Assembly: GCA_016715905.1 (NCBI GenBank)
Contig: JADJXI010000020.1
Location: forward strand, 62,001 to 126,000
Origin: Sphingobacteriaceae bacterium
GTDB lineage: Bacteria; Bacteroidota; Bacteroidia; B-17B0; Aurantibacillaceae
DNA: 64,000 bases
Reading direction: 5' to 3'
Shown one piece after another: positions 1-9,015 of the stretch. A program made the translations under genes and the position numbers. Under the pieces are notes generated by a model. That model saw nothing but the letters and a program-made list of their open reading frames with translations, did not search any database and was not told the DNA's origin. Positions within the stretch are counted from its first letter, which is position 1. Each line of letters begins with the position of its first letter.

Positions 1-332
1 ATCCTTTCTATTCAAAAGAAGAAAATTTAGCAGTAGGTAGTTCATATTATGAGAAAGAACAAAAGGTTTATGTTCTTTTTAATAACGGAAAAGTAAGTTC
101 TTTAGTTACTGATGCGGGTCGTGAAGATTCTGAAGATTTATTGGTTCAAAATAATACCATACAGTTTATTGCTAAAACCGGACGTCATTCTTTTAACTAC
201 TATAATTATGAGAAATTAGAATTAGGACAGTCTATTATTAAATTAGATCACAAAGGAAACTTCGCTAAAAAGTCAGGTGGATTTTTTGGTGGAAGCAAAA
301 CTAAAAAAGGCTGCAACGTTTTTGGCGGTTAA
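1..332 (+). CDS. C-terminal end of an unknown protein (5' truncated by window edge)
   Basis: The reading frame is open from base 3 to the TAA at 330-332, so the gene starts upstream of the window; the TTG at 141 is internal. The visible 109 residues are hydrophilic, with several Tyr- and Lys-rich beta-strand-like stretches, and end in a Gly/Lys tail (GGFFGGSKTKKG, one Cys, FGG). No family is recognised. The gene runs in the same direction as the leucine-rich-repeat gene 36 bp downstream and could be its operon partner. Only the C-terminus is visible, so no function is proposed. Confidence 0.7.
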   Translation, partial: PFYSKEENLAVGSSYYEKEQKVYVLFNNGKVSSLVTDAGREDSEDLLVQNNTIQFIAKTGRHSFNYYNYEKLELGQSIIKLDHKGNFAKKSGGFFGGSKTKKGCNVFGG

Positions 333-368
333 TTCAGTAATTAATTTTAATTTTTTATCCTGATTTTT

Positions 369-1577
369 TTGAAGAAAGCTAGTTTTATATTATTTGTATT
401 TTTTCTTGCAACAACAAGTATTGCTCAAAGCAAAAAAGGTGGTAAAAATAACACCACGCCACCTGCTGAGCCTACTCCTGTTGTAAGTGAAAAAGAATTA
501 AGCAAGATTCTTGCAAACAAATTTGAATTTACAGAAAGAGCTGCGTATTATGAATTATCAGATGCCCTTGCACACGCCGATCAGGTAACCACTTTAAAAT
601 TAAATCGCTTAAATTTAACCGAGGTTCCCAAAGAAATTAATTCTTTCAAAAATTTAGTTGAGTTAGATCTTTCCGGAAATAATATTTCTAACGTTAACGG
701 CAAACTTAGCGGCTTAAAAAATTTACAAGTCCTCAATTTGAGCGGAAACGCATTAACTGAAATACCATCCGATGTAAATTCACTTCCGTCATTAATTAGT
801 TTAAATTTAAGCAGCAATAAAATTTCATCGGGTTCAATCAATTCCAATTCTATTGAAAGAATTTATTTAAACAATAATGATTTAACAAGCATACCTTCCG
901 GTATAGAAAACCTGTCACAATTAAAAACTCTTTCTGTTCACTCCAATAAAATTACTCGCTTAGATGAAGATTTGTTGAAATTGAAAAAGTTGGAAGTTTT
1001 ATTGGTACAGTTCAACAAAATAGTGGATGAACCGAAAGCGTTTCAGCACAATGGAATTATTCATTATGTGTTTTATCCTCAATTGGTGGATGAACGTTAT
1101 CTATATAAAGCTTTATATGGCGGACCAGTAGCTTATGCTAAATCTGCATCAAGTGCAGGTGATGAATCGACAGAGAACACTGATTTTCTCGGCCTTGGAA
1201 GTTTTGGAGAACAAGTTGTAGATTACGATTACAATATTAAAACTCAAAGTGTAGGAAGCGGATTTAAAAGAGTAAAAGTTGGAAATCACTCCTTTAAACG
1301 TATTTCGAAAGTGAGAACTACGGGTGCAATTAAAGTTTTAGGCTGTTTTTTGCTACCACCCGCCGGACCGGTAGTTGTTGGATTACATTGGATTTCGTCG
1401 CCTAATCACAGGAATAATTTCCGATTATCTAAAATTCTCTATTTACAGGAAGATGCAAATAAACTAATTGACCAAGGACCTTCTAATGCCCGCGTTCAAA
1501 AAGTGAATAAAATAAACCACAGAATTGTTCGCGTTTATCGCAAATATCTAAAGGACAACAAATTGAAGTCCAACTAA
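369..1577 (+). CDS. Exported leucine-rich repeat protein
   Basis: A 402-residue protein starting with TTG, chosen because it gives a clean signal peptide (MKKASFILFVFFLATTSIAQ, cleavage near residue 20). Residues about 70-215 carry five or six leucine-rich repeats of about 23 residues (LxxLxLxxNxLTEIP type, for example LVELDLSGNNIS and LQVLNLSGNALTEIP), a fold used for protein binding. The C-terminal 180 residues contain one hydrophobic stretch near 325-345 (CFLLPPAGPVVVGLHW) and no recognised domain. It probably lies in the periplasm or at the outer membrane. It precedes the caspase-like protease gene by about 100 bp on the same strand. The LRR call is firm; a role as recognition partner of the protease is conjecture. 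Confidence 0.85.
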   Translation: MKKASFILFVFFLATTSIAQSKKGGKNNTTPPAEPTPVVSEKELSKILANKFEFTERAAYYELSDALAHADQVTTLKLNRLNLTEVPKEINSFKNLVELDLSGNNISNVNGKLSGLKNLQVLNLSGNALTEIPSDVNSLPSLISLNLSSNKISSGSINSNSIERIYLNNNDLTSIPSGIENLSQLKTLSVHSNKITRLDEDLLKLKKLEVLLVQFNKIVDEPKAFQHNGIIHYVFYPQLVDERYLYKALYGGPVAYAKSASSAGDESTENTDFLGLGSFGEQVVDYDYNIKTQSVGSGFKRVKVGNHSFKRISKVRTTGAIKVLGCFLLPPAGPVVVGLHWISSPNHRNNFRLSKILYLQEDANKLIDQGPSNARVQKVNKINHRIVRVYRKYLKDNKLKSN

Positions 1578-1675
1578 AATCCACTAAATTTTCTTAAATT
1601 TGTTTAACACCTCATTGGGAAGGGTTAAATTTGAATATCATGAAAATAGTTGGAAATTTTACTAAATATATTAAA

Positions 1676-3241
1676 ATGAAACGGGTTAAGATTTCGTTCA
1701 TTGCCTTAAGCATTTTTTTATCGGTTAATGCATTGGCACAAGAATATGCCACCATTTATCTGTATCGTCAAAAGAAAATCATTTCTGCCGGTGTAAGTTT
1801 TAAAGCCTATTTAAATAAGCTTGAAATTGGTCAGATCCATAATGGCGGTCGTTTAGAATATAAATACTATAAAGAAGGTAAGGTGGATATTATGTGTGGT
1901 GTGTTTTCGGAATATGGTGGTATGGATCGATATACTGATAATATAACTTTAGATATTAAAAAAGGACAGGTGTATTATATACGTGGAGAAGGAAAATCAA
2001 TTGAATTGGTTAACGAATTTGTAGGAAAATCAGAGTTTGAAAGAAATCAGGATTTCAGGGGAAGTGTTGTGATGAATGACAATAAACCCTGGGGCGAAGT
2101 TAATAAAGAATCTTCGTCAACAAGCTCATCCTCCTCCTCCTCTTCATACGAGCCGCAGATTATTTTATTATCACCTACAGTAGAAGGAGAAGAAATAACG
2201 GTTACCGAAGAGTCATTAAAAGTTTCGGGTTATTCAAAAGCTACTGCTAATATTAAAAAAGTAACCATTAACGGTGATTTGCAAACATCCGATGATTTAG
2301 GAAATTTTTCTACTCACGTTAAATTAAAAGAAGGGATGAATCGCATTACCATTGAGATGGTAGATATGAACGATGAGGTAGGTAAAAAAACATTTAATGT
2401 ATTGCATGTAGTTAATGATGTTGCAAGCAACAATGAAAAAACAAATAAAGTTACATACAGAGGAAGTGATCCGTTTAAAGGTACCAATGTAGCAAACGTG
2501 GCTAAAGAATTAAAAACCGGAAAATATTATGCGCTCTTTGTTGGAATTGACAAATACACCGGCACATGGACTCCATTAAAAAATGCAGTAAATGATGCCA
2601 AAGCTTTAGAAAATTTATGTAAAACGCAATATCGTTTTGATGTGATACGTAACTTGTACGATGGACAGGCAACCCGTGAGAATATTATTAAAGAAATGGA
2701 ATGGTTGGTGGCCAATGTAAAAAGTAACGATAACGTTTTAATTTATTATTCCGGACACGGTGAATTTAAAAAAGAATTGAATAAAGGATATTGGGTGCCG
2801 AGTGATGCTAAATCTGCTTCTACCTCTCAATTTATTTCAAATTCCGAAATTCAAACATTTCTATCTGGTATTCCTTCCAAACATACTTTGTTAGTTTCCG
2901 ATGCTTGTTTCAGCGGCGATATTTTCAGAGGGACTGTGGCTTCTGTTCCATTTGAAAATTCAGATAAGTATTATATTAAAACCTATGAAAATAAGTCTCG
3001 TCAGGCGATTTCTTCCGGTGGAATTGAACCGGTAATGGATGGGGGAAAAGACGGACATTCTGTTTTTGCTTATTATATGCTACAAGCATTAAAGGGAAAT
3101 AACGGTAAATATTTTGATGCAACTCAATTATTTGGAAAAATAAAAATACCGGTTGTAAATAATTCAGATCAAACACCAAGTTTTAATCCTATTAAGAATA
3201 CGGGTGATGAAGGGGGGAATTTTATTTTTATCAAAAAATAA
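1676..3241 (+). CDS. Exported caspase-like (peptidase C14) protein
   Basis: The start is placed at ATG 1676 because a signal peptide follows at once (MKRVKISFIALSIFLSVNALAQ); the TTG at 1631 and ATG at 1640 would put 12-15 polar residues before it. Order: a DUF2846-like beta domain (about 25-130), a Ser-rich linker (about 145-158), an Ig-like domain (about 160-245) and a caspase/p20-like domain (about 280-520) opening with YALFVGIDKYTG. The catalytic pair is visible: His in YYSGHGE (near 360) and Cys in SDACFSGD (near 411). Known C14 peptidases cleave after Arg/Lys or Asp; specificity here is unknown. The stop abuts the convergent stop of the next gene with no spacer. The family call is firm; substrate and role are open. 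Confidence 0.9.
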   Translation: MKRVKISFIALSIFLSVNALAQEYATIYLYRQKKIISAGVSFKAYLNKLEIGQIHNGGRLEYKYYKEGKVDIMCGVFSEYGGMDRYTDNITLDIKKGQVYYIRGEGKSIELVNEFVGKSEFERNQDFRGSVVMNDNKPWGEVNKESSSTSSSSSSSSYEPQIILLSPTVEGEEITVTEESLKVSGYSKATANIKKVTINGDLQTSDDLGNFSTHVKLKEGMNRITIEMVDMNDEVGKKTFNVLHVVNDVASNNEKTNKVTYRGSDPFKGTNVANVAKELKTGKYYALFVGIDKYTGTWTPLKNAVNDAKALENLCKTQYRFDVIRNLYDGQATRENIIKEMEWLVANVKSNDNVLIYYSGHGEFKKELNKGYWVPSDAKSASTSQFISNSEIQTFLSGIPSKHTLLVSDACFSGDIFRGTVASVPFENSDKYYIKTYENKSRQAISSGGIEPVMDGGKDGHSVFAYYMLQALKGNNGKYFDATQLFGKIKIPVVNNSDQTPSFNPIKNTGDEGGNFIFIKK

Positions 3242-6200
3242 TTAAACCTTAACGCCAATAATTAATACATCATCCACCTGCTCGTAATTCTTGCCTTTCC
3301 AGTTATTAAAATATTCCATTAGATAGGTTTGTTGTTCTTTCATAGGAAGATGATGGATTCCAACCAAAATCTCTTTAAATTTTTTTGTCATCATTTTTTT
3401 ACCGTTCGCTCCGCCGAATTGATCGGCGTAACCGTCTGAACTCAAATAAAAAGTATCTCCGGTTTTCAAATTAAACTCATGTTGTTCGAATATTTGTTCA
3501 TCAGGAGTATAACCGCCAATTGCAGTTTTAGTTGCCTTGGTTTCAACTATTTCATCGCCTCCATTTTTTACTAATAAAAACGGTCGGTTAGCGCCGGCAT
3601 ATTTTACAATGGCGCCTTCAGCAGTCTTTTGGATTGACACCAAGGCAACATCCATACCGTCTTTTATTCCGAGTTCGGGATTAGATTGTTTTAAACTAAA
3701 TTTCATCCCTTGATTTAACAAGGCCAATATTTCTCCGGGTTCATTGCAGTTTTTAGCCGATTCATAAATTTCTTTGCTTCCAATCATACTCATGAATGCG
3801 CCGGGTACACCGTGCCCTGTGCAGTCTGCGGCAGCTACATAAAAGCTTCCGTTTTTCAGTTTACCGAAGTGATAAAAATCACCACTAACAATGTCCCGTG
3901 GTTTATATAAAATAAATGCGTTAGGTAACTCTTGTTGAAATATGGGTAATTCAGGAAGAATTGCATTCTGAATTCGCTTGGAGTAATTGATAGAGTCGGT
4001 GATTTCAGTTTTCTGAATTTCCAATAAATCTTTTTGAGCTTCAATTTCTTTTTTACTGGCAACAATTTCAGCCGTTCTTTCCACCACAATTTCTTCCAAA
4101 ATTTCTTTTTCACGTTGTAATTTTTTCTCTCTAACTCTTAATAGTACAAAGAATGAAATTAAAATAAATAGCACTGAAGAAATAATAAACGGCGCTTTTT
4201 TATAGAAGGGCTTGTCAATATGAAATTCAATTAATTTTTCTTCCGAATAAACACCATCATTATTAGAAGCTCTCAATAAGAGTTTATAATTGCCGGGTTG
4301 TAATTTTTTGTATTCAACGGAAATAAATTCGTCCGGATTTTGTTTGTCGATAATTAATTTGTGCCAGGTGCTATCCACATCACTTAATTTTGCAAAGTAT
4401 TTATTGTTATTTGGATTGGTTAAACTTACCCCGCTAAATTTTATGATAATTGAATTTTTATTATGTTCAAGTTCAAATTTTTCGGTAAGTGTAACTTTTT
4501 CTTTATTAATATATACTTCGTCAATAATGAGATTTGGTTTTACTTGATTTTGTTCATCCAATCCCGGATAGTAAGCCGTAATTCCTTTAGGAGTTCCAAA
4601 TAAAATGTGATCAGGCCCTAATGTAATTGCATTTAAATTACTCTCCACAAATTTATACCCATCAAAACGATCAATATTTTTAATATACCGTACTTCGCTG
4701 TTTTTGCCCAAAATTATTTTGCACAAACCCCGGTTAGTTCCGGCAATCAGCAACGAATCATTTGAAATTTTTAAAGAATAAATATTTCCCGAAATAAGTT
4801 TTCCGGTTTCACAAATTCGGTTTATTTTTTTATTTGTCGGATTATATTGAAATATTCCACCTCCAAATGTTCCGATATAAATAGTTCCGTTTGTGTTTTT
4901 GTCTAAACATTGTATTCTTGTTTCCAGTAAACCGTCTTCTTTGCTGAATGATTCGAGCACTTTCCCGTCAAACCGCATCAAGCCCCCAAATGTACCTATC
5001 CAAATATTTCCAATATTATCTTCCGTAAAACATTGTACTTCATTATTAATTAATCCATTCGATTCTGATATATCCCGAATTTCTCCTTCTGCATTTAAAA
5101 TACTTAATCCGGCCGGTGTTCCAATCCAAACTTGATTTTTAGAATCGCAAAAAACAGAATTAATAAAGGGATCAATTATTTTTTCTGATGCAATCTGCTC
5201 AATTGATTGATTCGGGTTTAATTTGCATAATCCTTTTTCAGTTCCTATCCATAAATTTTGATTTTGATCATGACACAAGGAAGTAATTTTTAAAGTAGTT
5301 AATCCTTCTGCAATTCCGTATTTTTTTAGGTGATTGATTTTATTATTGGTAAAACTAAAGTGATAGAGTCCGGTTGAAGAGCCTGCAAAATATTTTCCGA
5401 ATTGGTCTTTACTGAATGAAGACGGAAAATTTAATTCGGGTAGTTCATTATTCGTAATATGAACAAACTTTTTCCCTGAAAATTTTATTAGACCGGCGCT
5501 ATTGCATCCAATCCAAATATTATTTTCACGATCGGCAAGAAGTTTAAAAATTTCATTGGCACCCAATCCTTCTTTCATGCTCATGGAATAAGAAGGGTCT
5601 GAACAAATAACACCTTTATTTTTGGTGCTTAACCAAAATCTATCTTTTTCGGCACAAATGCTCCATACTTGTTCGTTTTCGGTGCCCGAAATTTGTTGTA
5701 ATTGTTCCGGATTATTTTTATGTATTCGGAATGCCCCTGAAGTTCTTGTGCCAAAAATCAGTTCATCATTATTAATGGGTTGGATACAAATAACGTTATT
5801 TGCCGATGGCAAACTAAATCTGAAATCAGAAAATTTGTTTTGATCATCGTACTTAAGTAATCCTTCTCCAAAAGTTGCAAACCATAAATTTCCTTCGGCG
5901 TCTTCCGTAATATCAAAAATATAATTACTACTTAATTCATCTTCTGCTGTATAATGTATAACATTAATTTTTCCTTCCGGTGATTGTTGTATTTGAAATA
6001 ATCCTTTTCCCGAACTGGCCGCCCAAATACGCTCTTTACTGTCGATAAAAACAGACATGAAATACGTATTGGTGTTATCATTTATTTCTTTCACGGCTGC
6101 AATGGTTCCGTTTTTCATGGTGAATAGGCCTTTATTAGAGGCTATCCAAAGATTTCCTGTTTTTTCCTGGGCAATTTTGCGTACAATGTTAGCCTGAAAA

Positions 6201-6427
6201 CCATCGGCTGAGCCAAATGTTCTGAACCGGTATCCATCATAACGGCATAGTCCGCCGCCATCGGTTCCAATCCATAAATACCCCTCTTTATCTTGAAATA
6301 TTTCAAATACAGTAGATTGTGGTAATCCGTCTTCTACGTTATAATTGATAAAATTAAACTGCTGCGCACAAAGCCAAGACGGGAGTAAAGTGATAAAGAT
6401 TACATATTTTAGATATGCGCTAATAAT
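3242..6427 (-). CDS. Periplasmic propeller sensor with SpoIIE-type PP2C phosphatase output
   Basis: The first in-frame ATG (6118) lies inside the propeller. Upstream the same frame encodes 103 more residues: a signal peptide (YVIFITLLPSWLCAQQ) and a typical propeller opening (DGLPQSTVFEIFQDKEG, LWIGTDGGGLCRYDG). The frame is closed by TAA at 6439 and holds no ATG, GTG or TTG, so an ATT at 6427 or 6424 is the best available start (see findings). Order in the 1061-residue form: two-component-regulator propeller repeats (about 25-640), Y_Y_Y domain (about 660-735), one membrane segment (about 745-767), coiled coil (770-810), KRIQNAILP and a SpoIIE/PP2C domain (about 815-1061) with metal-site motifs DCTGHGVPGAF and SDGYADQFGG. 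The domain plan implies periplasmic sensing and cytoplasmic Ser/Thr dephosphorylation. Ligand and target are unknown. Confidence 0.88.
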   Translation of the reverse strand: MISAYLKYVIFITLLPSWLCAQQFNFINYNVEDGLPQSTVFEIFQDKEGYLWIGTDGGGLCRYDGYRFRTFGSADGFQANIVRKIAQEKTGNLWIASNKGLFTMKNGTIAAVKEINDNTNTYFMSVFIDSKERIWAASSGKGLFQIQQSPEGKINVIHYTAEDELSSNYIFDITEDAEGNLWFATFGEGLLKYDDQNKFSDFRFSLPSANNVICIQPINNDELIFGTRTSGAFRIHKNNPEQLQQISGTENEQVWSICAEKDRFWLSTKNKGVICSDPSYSMSMKEGLGANEIFKLLADRENNIWIGCNSAGLIKFSGKKFVHITNNELPELNFPSSFSKDQFGKYFAGSSTGLYHFSFTNNKINHLKKYGIAEGLTTLKITSLCHDQNQNLWIGTEKGLCKLNPNQSIEQIASEKIIDPFINSVFCDSKNQVWIGTPAGLSILNAEGEIRDISESNGLINNEVQCFTEDNIGNIWIGTFGGLMRFDGKVLESFSKEDGLLETRIQCLDKNTNGTIYIGTFGGGIFQYNPTNKKINRICETGKLISGNIYSLKISNDSLLIAGTNRGLCKIILGKNSEVRYIKNIDRFDGYKFVESNLNAITLGPDHILFGTPKGITAYYPGLDEQNQVKPNLIIDEVYINKEKVTLTEKFELEHNKNSIIIKFSGVSLTNPNNNKYFAKLSDVDSTWHKLIIDKQNPDEFISVEYKKLQPGNYKLLLRASNNDGVYSEEKLIEFHIDKPFYKKAPFIISSVLFILISFFVLLRVREKKLQREKEILEEIVVERTAEIVASKKEIEAQKDLLEIQKTEITDSINYSKRIQNAILPELPIFQQELPNAFILYKPRDIVSGDFYHFGKLKNGSFYVAAADCTGHGVPGAFMSMIGSKEIYESAKNCNEPGEILALLNQGMKFSLKQSNPELGIKDGMDVALVSIQKTAEGAIVKYAGANRPFLLVKNGGDEIVETKATKTAIGGYTPDEQIFEQHEFNLKTGDTFYLSSDGYADQFGGANGKKMMTKKFKEILVGIHHLPMKEQQTYLMEYFNNWKGKNYEQVDDVLIIGVKV

Positions 6428-6450
6428 CTGGAAAAATTAAATGTGTTTAA

Positions 6451-6458
6451 CAAAAATA
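6451..6458 (-). promoter_or_regulatory. TAnnTTTG -7 box for the propeller/SpoIIE gene
   Basis: On the minus strand the octamer TATTTTTG matches the Bacteroidota -7 consensus TAnnTTTG. It lies 23 nt upstream of the proposed ATT start at 6427, which would leave a leader of about 18 nt. No clear TTG -33 element is seen. The position supports transcription starting upstream of the signal-peptide codons rather than at the internal ATG 6118. Confidence 0.5.
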
Positions 6459-6522
6459 CATTTTAAATTTAGATTATCGAATAAATGGCTTATTAAATGA
6501 TTAAGTAAATAATTCTAATCCT

Positions 6523-6530
6523 TATATTTG
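6523..6530 (+). promoter_or_regulatory. TAnnTTTG -7 box abutting the start of the 6534 gene
   Basis: TATATTTG is an exact match to the Bacteroidota -7 consensus and ends only 3 nt before ATG 6534. The TTG of the box itself is an in-frame start candidate (6528), but it would fall inside the promoter. If the box is active, the mRNA is leaderless or nearly so. Confidence 0.55.
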
Positions 6531-6533
6531 TTC

Positions 6534-7178
6534 ATGAGCCGTTTTCTGTTATTATTTTTAGTCTTTTGGTGTGCAAAATCCGGAGCGCAAACTAATGCGC
6601 AAGACACAATTTATCTCATGAACGGACATGTTGTTGCTGAAAAAGTAATTGATACACTTTTGGGTGCGGTAACCATTATGAACCCCACAAAAGCAAATAA
6701 GAAAATACACTATGAATTACCTCAGTTATATATGGTGAATTTTGCTAATGGAGGTAAACGCTATTATTATAGGCAGGACACATTTTTATTAAATTATTTC
6801 ACCAGAGACGAAATGTGGATGTATATGAAAGGAGAGCGCGATGCAAGAAAAGGATTTAAGCCTATAGGTGTAAATATTGGTTCGGGAATCGCCGGTTTAA
6901 TTGGAGGAATGACCGGTACCTTTTGGGGCCCTGTGCTTCCATACGGTTACATGGCATTTAGTGGGATTACCAAAATTAGAATTCGTCATTCAACCGTAAG
7001 TCACCCTTCTTATATTGAAAGCGATGGATATATTTTAGGTTACGAGCGGGTTGCGCGACATCGCCGGAGAATTCATTCGATTTTTTCGGGCACAATAGGT
7101 TTAGTGGTAGGTTATACTATTTATGCAATTTTTCATAATTCATATCCTGAAAATGTGGATATAGGTTTTTCCAAATAG
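6534..7178 (+). CDS. Exported or membrane-associated hypothetical protein
   Basis: 214 residues with a signal peptide (MSRFLLLFLVFWCAKSGAQ). After it comes a beta-rich segment (DTIYLMNGHVVAEKVIDT) of the kind seen in Bacteroidota proteins with an N-terminal strand-rich module. Then a Gly-rich hydrophobic stretch follows (about 112-143, GSGIAGLIGGMTGTFWGP), a basic segment (RVARHRRR) and a second hydrophobic stretch (about 184-203). No family is recognised. ATG 6534 is chosen over TTG 6528 because the latter overlaps a TATATTTG promoter box. It is the first of three closely packed exported proteins (next gene begins immediately after its stop), probably one transcript. Confidence 0.7.
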   Translation: MSRFLLLFLVFWCAKSGAQTNAQDTIYLMNGHVVAEKVIDTLLGAVTIMNPTKANKKIHYELPQLYMVNFANGGKRYYYRQDTFLLNYFTRDEMWMYMKGERDARKGFKPIGVNIGSGIAGLIGGMTGTFWGPVLPYGYMAFSGITKIRIRHSTVSHPSYIESDGYILGYERVARHRRRIHSIFSGTIGLVVGYTIYAIFHNSYPENVDIGFSK

Positions 7179-7565
7179 TTGAGGGGTATTGTATATATTC
7201 TGTTTATTTTTCAATCGCTTTTAAGTGCGCAAGATACTTTACATTATGGAAATATGACGCCTCAACAAGATGCAGCCTGGAAAAAAATAGAATTCGAATG
7301 GAAGCAAAACCAATTTAGCTCATATATAGAACGCCATAAAATTAAATTAAACTGTTCCAATTGTCCATCAATTATGGCCCACCTTTTTATTATAAAAGAA
7401 AATTCAGAAACAAGAATTAAAGTAATTAACCTAAAAATTTGTGGTGAGACAAAAATGAATAAACGTGGAAAGGAGTTTGTAGCTATACTTAAAAAAATTA
7501 AATTACCTGAAGCGTTTAATAATTGTGTTTTAAAAATTCATATAGGAAGTGCCTTAAAATGTTGA
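7179..7565 (+). CDS. Small exported hypothetical protein
   Basis: 128 residues starting at a TTG that directly follows the TAG of the previous gene. The N-terminus is a signal peptide (MRGIVYILFIFQSLLSAQ). The mature part has a Cys pair in LNCSNCPS and two later Cys (KICGE, NNCVLK) plus one near the C-terminus, suggesting disulphides in the periplasm. The last half has alternating hydrophobic residues. No family is recognised. Its end overlaps the start of the next gene (ATGTTGA), which indicates translational coupling. Confidence 0.65.
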   Translation: MRGIVYILFIFQSLLSAQDTLHYGNMTPQQDAAWKKIEFEWKQNQFSSYIERHKIKLNCSNCPSIMAHLFIIKENSETRIKVINLKICGETKMNKRGKEFVAILKKIKLPEAFNNCVLKIHIGSALKC

Positions 7566-8152
7566 AACGTATTATGCATAATTTATTTGGATGTTTATTC
7601 CTGTGGGGCATTGTAACTACGCAAGTTAAAGCGCAAACTTATAATTTCCCGGAATCTATTAAACATACCATGATAGCGGAATTAACTTCGCCAGACTCGT
7701 TGGTATTTTATCAGTGTCATGTAGAAAGTGCAACGCAGGAATTAAAAACAAGTGGCGGCCAAACATTACAAACTGCACCTCAAAAATATTCCATCACTGA
7801 AAAAATAATTGTTTATTTGACCGATAGTGTATACAGGGCAAAATATTTTGTTTCGTCAATGGTTATATTACCAAACAGAAGATTTTCCGGATTAAAAATT
7901 AAGGAAAGAAAGTATTGGAATTTCAAGTTGGTTTCAGAAAAAACATTGAATGAAAGAGATTTGAAAATTTTGGGAGCCATTCAACTCAAAGGAAAAGAAC
8001 CTACGGAGTATGACTTTGCAATTACAAAGTATAATACTAACCAAGTAATCATTAAGAAAACCAAAGAGTTTAAACAACTGGTTATAGAAGGTGATTATAT
8101 TTTGTCTAAAATTATTTTTGACCCTAAACGAATAGAATCTAAAATAGATTAA
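7559..8152 (+). CDS. Exported hypothetical protein
   Basis: The start is set at ATG 7559, which overlaps the stop of the preceding gene by 7 nt and is followed by a signal peptide (MLKRIMHNLFGCLFLWGIV, ending VKAQ). The upstream TTG 7523 lies inside the preceding gene and adds a polar prefix. The mature protein (about 170 residues) is strand-rich and basic, without recognised motifs. It is the last of a three-gene group of exported unknowns. Its stop overlaps the convergent stop of the cysQ-like gene by 4 bp, leaving no room for a terminator. Confidence 0.65.
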   Translation: MLKRIMHNLFGCLFLWGIVTTQVKAQTYNFPESIKHTMIAELTSPDSLVFYQCHVESATQELKTSGGQTLQTAPQKYSITEKIIVYLTDSVYRAKYFVSSMVILPNRRFSGLKIKERKYWNFKLVSEKTLNERDLKILGAIQLKGKEPTEYDFAITKYNTNQVIIKKTKEFKQLVIEGDYILSKIIFDPKRIESKID

Positions 8153-9015
8153 TTTTTACAATACGCAATAAAGCTATTGTTGCAAAGGTTTTCTCGGTTA
8201 TATTGGAGAGAACTCATTGTTTCTAAATCTATCACTTTACCGCCTGCTTGTTCGATGATACATTGGCCGGCAGCTGTATCCCATTCCATGGTATTTCCAA
8301 ACCGGGGATATTCATGGGCTAAACCTTCGGCAATTAAACAAAATTTTATACTGCTGCCGGTATTAATAATATCTACTTTTTCAAATTTTTGCTTAGCGAG
8401 ATTGATTCGTTCATTAATTTTTTGACTTAAATGAGATCGGCTGGCAACAAGAGTATATGCGGCAGGTGCTTCATGAAGCGGTAATTTATGGGAAGCTTTT
8501 TGAATTAAATTCAGGTCATTTTGATTATTCAGTATTTCAAGCAGCGCATGTCCTTCTACTTTAAAACTGCCTTTTTCAGACGAGTAATATAGATTTCGGG
8601 ATACGGGAGAATAAATTACGCCAATAACCGGTTTGCCATTTTCAATTAAGGCAATATTTACCGTAAATTCTCCATTGCGCTTTACGAATTCGCGAGTGCC
8701 GTCTAAAGGATCAATTATCCAAATGTGTTTAAGATTTTTCCTTATACGGTATTCTATTTGCTCATCTTCTTCACTTAAAACCGGAATAGCAGTATTTTTT
8801 AGATGATTAATAATAATATCACTAGCTCTTTTATCGGCTATGGTAACGGGAGAATTATCCGATTTCAATTCAACGGAAAAATTAGTTTCGTAAACTTTTA
8901 GAATTTCCGCGCCGGCTATGATTGCCGCTTCAATGGCTAAACTTAATAGTTCAGGTGTATTTTCAGTTTTATTTTTCAACTTCAAAACCTTTTTTGAGCC
9001 ATTCGCCAAATCCAT
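8149..9015 (-). CDS. cysQ: 3'(2'),5'-bisphosphate nucleotidase, CysQ-like
   Basis: A member of the Mg/Li-sensitive inositol-monophosphatase fold. Metal-site motifs are visible in order: LSEED (metal-binding Glu), WIIDPLDGTREFVKRNGEF (DPLDGT loop with the CysQ-type EFVKRNGEF) and EWDTAAGQCIIEQAGG near the C-terminus. CysQ hydrolyses the sulfate-assimilation by-product PAP to AMP. The length of up to 288 residues is slightly long: the only ATG (9015) overlaps the rhodanese gene by 47 bp, and TTG codons at 8985 or 8979 would give a shorter overlap and a more usual N-terminus (KNKTENTPELLSLAIEAA). It follows the rhodanese and RsmB genes on the same strand, so co-transcription is likely. Confidence 0.87.
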   Translation of the reverse strand: MDLANGSKKVLKLKNKTENTPELLSLAIEAAIIAGAEILKVYETNFSVELKSDNSPVTIADKRASDIIINHLKNTAIPVLSEEDEQIEYRIRKNLKHIWIIDPLDGTREFVKRNGEFTVNIALIENGKPVIGVIYSPVSRNLYYSSEKGSFKVEGHALLEILNNQNDLNLIQKASHKLPLHEAPAAYTLVASRSHLSQKINERINLAKQKFEKVDIINTGSSIKFCLIAEGLAHEYPRFGNTMEWDTAAGQCIIEQAGGKVIDLETMSSLQYNRENLCNNSFIAYCKN

